Source of the DNA: Phoenix dactylifera
Taxonomy: Eukaryota; Streptophyta; Magnoliopsida; Arecales; Arecaceae
DNA length: 64,000 nucleotides
Assembly: GCF_009389715.1 (NCBI RefSeq)
Contig: NC_052405.1
Coordinates: 7,729,194-7,793,193, forward strand
Reading direction: 5' to 3'
The position numbers were made by a program, and so were the translations under genes. Under the pieces are notes generated by a model, which was not told the origin of the DNA, did no database searches, and saw only the letters and a program-made list of their open reading frames with translations. Shown here one piece after another: positions 59,201-64,000 of this stretch. Position 1 is the first letter of the stretch. Every line of letters begins with the position of its first letter.

Positions 59201-62200
59201 AGTGATGCTGACTGGTACCTAAACATATCATAAGGCGGTAACATTTTATTTTATTATTAATCTCAATAAGTAAATCCATGAGTTGCACATGTACAAAAAA
59301 TTTGATAATTAAAACTAATGTATGATTGATTTTATTACTTAAAAATTAATAGGACAACTATAGGTTTGGTCTGAATCAAAGTTTTTGGGGGTGATATTGA
59401 TTTTTTACAAGTGAGCGTACATGATCATTACTTTTTAATAAGAATTCATGATAGCAGATCCTTGAGATTTCCATGAATCAAACTATCATTCAAGTCAATA
59501 TTGACTTTTGGACGGGATATAAATTTGATTAACCTAGTGAGAATCTCAAACCTGCTTTAAATTGGATTATATAAAAAATTCAACTTGGTTAGTTCTGATT
59601 AAGGCAAGAGTTTGGTCAACTTCAGCTTAATATGAATGAGTGCAATAGAACTCTCTAGTGTATGCAACACTTGACATCCTGCTTCATTCTGACACATGCA
59701 TTCTGTTGTGTTTATATATATTGTCCCTGAATCATGAAAAGCTGATTGTGCTACAGCCTGTGCTAGTTCTAGTCAGAACCTAATGGTGTAACGTCTACCG
59801 GTTTAAGACTAGGCTGCTTAATGATTCAAACAGCTTCCTTCCTTCATTAAGAGGGGGGTTTTGAATACATTGGGTGAAGATTTGAACACAATTATATTTG
59901 GCAATATTCATCTTTAATTTTTGTTTTTCATTTAATGTTAATGATAATGGAGATCACGGACAAATGTCTTTACAGTAGTAAAAAATAAATAAATTAGAAC
60001 TCGTCATAAATTTATCTTTCTCTAAATTGGTTGCTTAACTGATATTAATGTTCCTTGACACCGGAGCGTCCATGGACTAGGCCCATGAAGAAGCCCACAA
60101 GAGAGATCCATCCTTATTTGACTTAACATTAATGTACTTTAGTGGGTAGTTGGTTCTATGGATATTTGTGAAAGTGGCCCTTGGAAACGTGGAAGATGAG
60201 GTCGATAGTAGGACTTTTGGCTACTTGTGAATGCCATGGAAATTTGGGATGATTCCTTGGTAATTATTATTATAACTATTTTAGGTGTTGTCCATCATTA
60301 ATGTTTGAAGGGGACATATCCTATATATATGGAACCAATCTATGCAATGAAAAGTAGTTATTTTTGGTTGAATATAAGTTTATCTTGAGAAAGAGTTCTT
60401 GTTTCCTGTTTTTTCCTTTCAGGGTCGATTTTTTATGGGAGTGACTGTTTACCCCACATTGTGCTTGTTTTACCTCCTCATCTCTTTCGTTCCATTCTGG
60501 TGCCCTTCCTACTGTTTTAGTTCTCTTTGATCCTTTGAAGTTTTTTCCCCAACTGCTATTTCTAGACAATTTCTTGTTTGAATGCCTCAACTGTAGATTG
60601 TCTTGTATGACCCCTTGAACTTGTCCTAGATTAGGCTCTTTTCTTCATTAACTGCCTACTGATGTCAAACTTCTACCATCGTTATATATCTTGAGCCTTC
60701 TTGTGTATGTGTGAGTTTCTCTCTTTGAAAAAGATTTTTCCCGAGTTCTCTTCCAAGATCATTTATTGCTTGCATGCCAAAGCCTTGGATATATTGTCTC
60801 CTTTTCTTTTGTAAATTATTTATCACGGGGAACCATGCAAGGTTTGAGACCACCACTTCAGCTCTGTGATTGATAGAGTGCCCATTTTTTTAACCTTAAA
60901 TATTATTTTATCTTGAATTTGTACTTTCCAAGCAGTCCAACTTATTTCCACTCTTGTAATAATAAATCGCTCTTGCTATAATTCCTAGCATACTTGCTAT
61001 TTATGTAGCTTATTTAATTCAATGATATATATGATATGTGGATCAAAAAATTGTTTCTTTTCTTGTAGATACAACTCATTTAATTTGTGTGTTATTATTA
61101 TTTCCTTTTTACCTTTGTTAATCCTATTATAGAACTTACTGTGTTATCACATCATTTTATGAATTATTCCATGTGATTTCTCAATGCAGCTTTAGGGACT
61201 CAATATTGAGTTTGACCAAGCATAATGATATGCAGGTAATAAATGATGTCACTATCTTAATTACTTTCCTGAAGTATATTTGTCTACCATTTCTAATCGT
61301 GCATTTGTTTAACTATCACATGTTAAAATTCATATTGGTGCATGTGATCTTTAATGATCTTTTAAAGTTGCCTAATAAGTTGTCCCTGTATTTCTTTGAC
61401 TATAATTTCTGCTTGAATTGAAATGATGCTTTTCCTTGTTTTAATTGAAGAAATAAAATTTTTAAGGACTTATTAAGCTCCAATATCAAAAATATTTTGT
61501 GAGTAAGTTTTTATATAAGATATTTATGTTGTCAACCCAAAGTTAAATAGAAATTTCATTATAAACAACTACTTTGTTTGGTCCTGGTGAAGCATGTTGG
61601 CCTGTATTTTTGATAAAAATACATGCAATTGTTAGTAACATCTGACTGCAATTGTAGCCATCATGGTTCCATACAGCTAATTTATCCAGAACACTGTTGT
61701 TTTGATGACGAATCTCCATACTGGGAACTGTTGAGGGCTTTTGGTGTAACTTGTCCAGAGGGAAAAAAAACTAACTTAAGCTGACTGCCTAATGTATAAA
61801 AGACTGCTAACAACTTCCTTGATCTTGAACCATTCTCAACATGATGGTTTCTGAAATAGTAGGAGCTGTTTTATTTTATTGGATTATCTCACTGTAATTG
61901 AAACTTAGCAATTTATGTAGTTAAGAGTTTTTATTTAAAATTAACCAACCAGTTAATGCCCAATTATCACCAAGCTGTAAGGCATGAGACCTTACATCAG
62001 CCAATTACTGGCTTTAAGAAAATTATATGTGATCTATATCCAATGCCCTTTTTTTGGATATTCACCAATTTAAAATAAAATTCAGTTATTAATACAACCC
62101 AGTATTCATAATGTATTGTTTATTAATGTGGAATTTGAAGGGAGATTTTTATTAAACTAAGCTTGTTCTTGGCCGAGGTTTTCCGAACATAGCCAATGCT

Positions 62201-64000
62201 GTAATGTTGTTAATTGTGCTGGTGTTGGCAGGTTTAGTTATGAGTCAATTCATTCTAATAATTCTACAAGATTATTTAAATAGTAAAAAATGCAGAAAAT
62301 GAAGAAGTATCAGAAAATTTTGGATTAGTTTAATTATCCTGTGATAGTGATAAACTAATGGTACTTCATTTAGATGTAAATGAGTTGAAAAATGCATTGA
62401 TGCATGATCAATATCATATGATTGAGAAGAGTAACTGTGAAACACTATAGGCAGTGCCACAGACATTTTAATTCATTTCATGATTTTTCCTTTATTTTTA
62501 CAAAAAAGAAATTGATTTATATATATTTCAAAAAATACTTCAGCATTTATAGATTTGAGCTAAAGAACTTCTGACACTATTTAGGGCTCACGTTTGACAG
62601 ACCTTGATTTTGTATTGGCAATTCTTTTTTTTTTAAGTTTTTGTTAGAAATATAGAAATGTTTCAAAAATTTTATAGTAGTATATAGAAGTTGTTTTTAG
62701 GACTCCTCATTTAAGCTGAACAGAACCTACATGTTCAACCTTCACCTGATGACATTGCAAAATCTAGTGTGTACAGCTTCCTATCACAGTTATTGCTTGA
62801 GTAGCATTCATTTTGCTTTCTTTTCTTGCAACTGAACAATTTGTGTTTTTAGCTTTCAATATTTTTTCCGGTTATTGTTTGTGCCACTTTTAGCATTGTC
62901 TTGATGCACTTCTGACTGTTGTCATGTCGATCGTCTGTGTATATATTATTATAGATTGAAGATGTATCAGTAGTTGCCTTAATTATGATAAACAGGTTCA
63001 TCAAATTGCTCGTAACTTTCGAGATAAATGGATTCCTCGTACTATCAGAAGAGTTGAGCCATCAGACAGGGATGATGGCCAACTAGATTCACAACATTCC
63101 TACTGCAGTTGGTTTGAGTCATCAGTGTATAGACGTCGGCATGATCATGTGGCAAGACATACTGATGCCATAGTCTGTGTTAGTGAAGCTGTACAAAAGC
63201 CGACATCTTCATTCTTGGTTGATATCCCTGGAGGAACTTCTTCACGTCCTGGCCAACTGGTATCCAGTTCTGCACCCGTGATTCATAACAATACAGCAAG
63301 TGGGACAAGAACACGCAAACGTAAAAGCAGGTGGGATCAGCCATCGGATATCATAGTCCTAGATCCGAAAACCTTGTGGTCAACTGAAGATCATACTGTC
63401 GAGGCAGGTTTGAAGTTTATAAAAGCTACTAATTCACAATCAGAACTTGGTTCTCAACTTGAGGAATTAAAGAAGGATTTTGGGACCCAGAGAGAGGAGA
63501 ACAGCTCATTTGATGAAGTCGCAAGTGTGAAGAGTCCAATGCCGCAGAACCTTGATGATGAAGCACCGCCTGGATTTGGGTCTCCTCAGAAGGATCGCTA
63601 TCCTCAGGTTTCTTTTGAAACTTCGGTAACTACAGGGGAAGTAGTAATGGGGTGTATACAGGAGAGATTCCTTTCTCACCTAAGTGTGTCATATGGCATT
63701 CCTTTGACCCTGATGCAGCAGCTGGGATCCACTGAAGCTGGAGGCAACCAGAGTCATCCAAACTGGTCGATTGCACCCGGCATGCCTTTCCATCCTTTTC
63801 CACCTCTTCCCCATACCCATGGGGAACACCAAATCCTACAAGTCCAACAGAGACATCTAACCACAATATGACTCAGGCTGCAAAAGAAACACATCTAACC
63901 AAACGACGAGTTGAAGAGACTCAGACAACAGATCTGACTGTTCAAAGCACATCAGGGGAAGGGCCAGCAGATATAGTTGAATCAAGGCCCAGGAGCTCGT
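38268..64000 (+). CDS. ASHH2: SET-domain histone H3K36 methyltransferase, ASHH2/SDG8/EFS class (3' end missing)
   Basis: Exons: 38268-41580, 41910-42123, 42592-42758, 42900-42979, 45214-45345, 45428-45544, 45812-45904, 47692-47769, 49654-49710, 53575-54337, 54420-54475, 55338-55417, 55512-55594, 55701-55780, 56635-56714, 61190-61235 and 62996 onward. Exons 1-16 total 1813 codons with consistent phases. Residues 1-1104 are acidic and low in complexity, with a [12 protein letters not shown] stretch. The CW zinc finger ([13 protein letters not shown], then C-rich) spans about 1147-1190. AWS cysteines lie at 1262-1300, SET motifs are [10 protein letters not shown] at about 1384-1393 and FDYNY at about 1423-1427, and post-SET is [13 protein letters not shown] from 1438. 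The C-terminal [11 protein letters not shown] is also typical. CW binds methylated H3K4; the SET domain methylates H3K36 and acts on flowering and branching genes. A missing base at 63809-63812 appears to shift the last visible exon. Confidence 0.93.
41695..41856 (+). mobile_element. Au-type SINE in ASHH2 intron 1
   Basis: GGGTGGGTCTTGGCGCAAC, GGTAAGGTTGCTCCATTGTG, box B-like ATGGGTTTGAAAC, GGAAACAG, GCAGGAGTAAGGCTGCGTAC, CTGACCCTTCCCAGAC and GTGGCGGGAGCCTTGTT appear in the order of the angiosperm Au SINE. A short T-run ends it. It is better preserved than the copy at 9223-9392. The flanking sequence has a possible ATCATG match on both sides; I do not claim a firm duplication. Confidence 0.85.
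42980..45213 (+). other. ASHH2 intron 4 (2.2 kb)
   Basis: AT-rich intron from a GTTTGG donor to a CTGAAACAG acceptor. It contains a TG/G-run stretch at 44003-44023 and a strong inverted repeat at 44884-44978. No coding sequence or recognised transposon is visible. Confidence 0.6.
44884..44978. repeat. Hairpin with about 25-bp arms in ASHH2 intron 4
   Basis: The left arm at 44884-44908 reads GCAGTCCATATGCAACCAGG, then CTGCA. The right arm at 44952-44978 is its reverse complement apart from one substitution and a 2-base insertion. A 43-nt loop lies between them and contains a further small inverted repeat (TGCCTGGGCCTATGCAGGCA). Confidence 0.8.
46655..46806. repeat. Possible GGTAC-type dispersed repeat (diverged)
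   Basis: GCATACCAGTCACC, TCTCGGAACAG, GGTATGCTATGATC, TTGGTATGTCC, CTCGGTACAGGG and TACCTTGGTACAAT recall the GGTAC-rich family but do not align base by base with the clear copies. It lies in ASHH2 intron 7. Confidence 0.4.
48188..48694. repeat. Possible foldback element with GAGGTACCAAG ends
   Basis: GAGGTACCAAG begins the interval and its exact reverse complement CTTGGTACCTC ends it at about 48684-48694. The inner part (48440-48640) is unusually rich in GGCATG and its complement. I found no target-site duplication. It lies in ASHH2 intron 8. Confidence 0.4.
50107..50262 (+). repeat. GGTAC/CGGTA-rich dispersed repeat, copy in ASHH2 intron 9
   Basis: GTACCAGATATACCAAACC, CATACCAATTGGGATC, CCTTACCGAGTGTCGGTAGC, AAAAAGTGTACCATACCAAC, ATTGAACTAGTGGGAGCGGG align in order with the copies at 32395-32548 and 33529-33680. 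Confidence 0.65.
52400..52680. repeat. GC-rich ACCGGT/CGGTAC repeat block
   Basis: A strikingly GC-rich block in AT-rich intron DNA with many ACCGG, CCGGT, CGGTAC and TACCGG words, for example CGTACTGGACCGGTCCGGCA and CGCACCGGTACACG. It shares vocabulary with the shorter GGTAC-type copies but is longer and differs in arrangement, so it may be a subfamily or two nested copies. Confidence 0.55.
54990..55205. repeat. Possible retroposon fragment in ASHH2 intron 11
   Basis: GGGGTTGGCT at 55031-55040 is the reverse complement of AGCCAACCCC at 55180-55189, followed by AAATAGTTGGGA. The phrase CCCCAAATAGTTGGGA is common at the ends of plant SINE or LINE-related repeats. Internal sequence includes GGTCTTCACTGGTCCCTCTTC. 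Assignment is from phrase recognition only. Confidence 0.4.
56285..56440. repeat. Possible GGTAC-type dispersed repeat (diverged)
   Basis: GACCCGGTACCTTGTGCC, CATTCGGTTCGATG, AACATACCATGTC and TTGTACCGCACCAATAC recall the family. It is diverged and lies in ASHH2 intron 14. Confidence 0.35.
56715..61189 (+). other. ASHH2 intron 15 (4.5 kb)
   Basis: The intron holds a TG repeat near 56778, a 27-bp minisatellite at 57272-57489, a run of GGTAC words at 57925-57975, and otherwise AT-rich sequence. A short protein-like patch near 58085-58145 ([13 protein letters not shown]) is not extended on either side. No gene is supported. Confidence 0.55.
57272..57489 (+). repeat. 27-bp minisatellite, about eight copies
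   Basis: The unit is T(C/A)TG followed by TATATATATTAC and ATATATATATG. Copies start at about 57274, 57301, 57328, 57353, 57380, 57411, 57438 and 57465. Most are 27 bp; single copies are 25 and 31 bp because TA steps were lost or gained. The first and last two carry TATG instead of TCTG. Confidence 0.9.
61236..62995 (+). other. ASHH2 intron 16 (1.8 kb)
   Basis: AT-rich intron from GTAATA to AACAG. No repeat or coding sequence recognised. Confidence 0.6.

Noticed and set aside
1..64000. CRISPR arrays, bacterial operons, rRNA or tRNA genes
   Set aside because: No direct-repeat/spacer pattern was seen. The only tRNA-like promoter boxes belong to SINEs, and all genes have eukaryotic introns.

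Overview
The window is nuclear DNA from a flowering plant. Evidence: multi-exon genes with GT-AG introns, chloroplast targeting, Copia and LINE retroelements, Au-type SINEs, and AT-rich introns of up to 9 kb. A large-intron monocot such as a palm is my tentative guess; nothing in the sequence proves it. I recognise four protein-coding genes, all on the + strand, separated by repeats. Exon borders were read from reading frame, splice dinucleotides and phase. They have not been tested against transcripts.

Layout: 1-2858 is a 5'-truncated LINE on the minus strand that runs off the left edge. 2859-4170 is AT-rich filler. 4174-4785 is a decayed LINE RNase H tail (minus). 4897-5273 is a tRNA-derived SINE with target-site duplications. 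5508-11980 is a KIWI/PC4-type transcriptional coactivator of 103 aa in four exons, with a 5.9-kb second intron and a 23-nt exon. 13360-23408 is a PsbP-domain thylakoid lumen protein (PPD2-like, 251 aa, three exons). Its 9.2-kb second intron holds a complete, young Copia element (14099-21454; 470-bp LTRs with 4 differences; TSD TCTTT). 27073-33373 is a BAT1/GABP-type amino acid permease (516 aa, seven exons). 33374-37768 is intergenic. 38268 to the right edge is a very large CW + AWS/SET/post-SET histone H3K36 methyltransferase of the ASHH2/SDG8/EFS class. Seventeen coding exons are visible and the 3' end is missing.

The four genes do not form a pathway. Two act on transcription or chromatin (KIWI, ASHH2), one in the chloroplast lumen and one in amino acid transport. 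The repeats give the window its character: Au SINEs, a 473-bp foldback MITE, a recurring family rich in GGTAC/CGGTA motifs, a 27-bp minisatellite, and several hairpins in introns.

The most interesting signal is in the Copia element. Its gag frame has no ATG. However, an ATG followed by a good splice donor lies inside the 5' LTR, and a good acceptor lies just before gag. Removing that 1.8-kb leader, which contains the primer-binding site, would join the two in phase. This suggests splicing separates the translated mRNA from the packaged genome. A likely 1-nt frameshift in the last visible ASHH2 exon also deserves checking.
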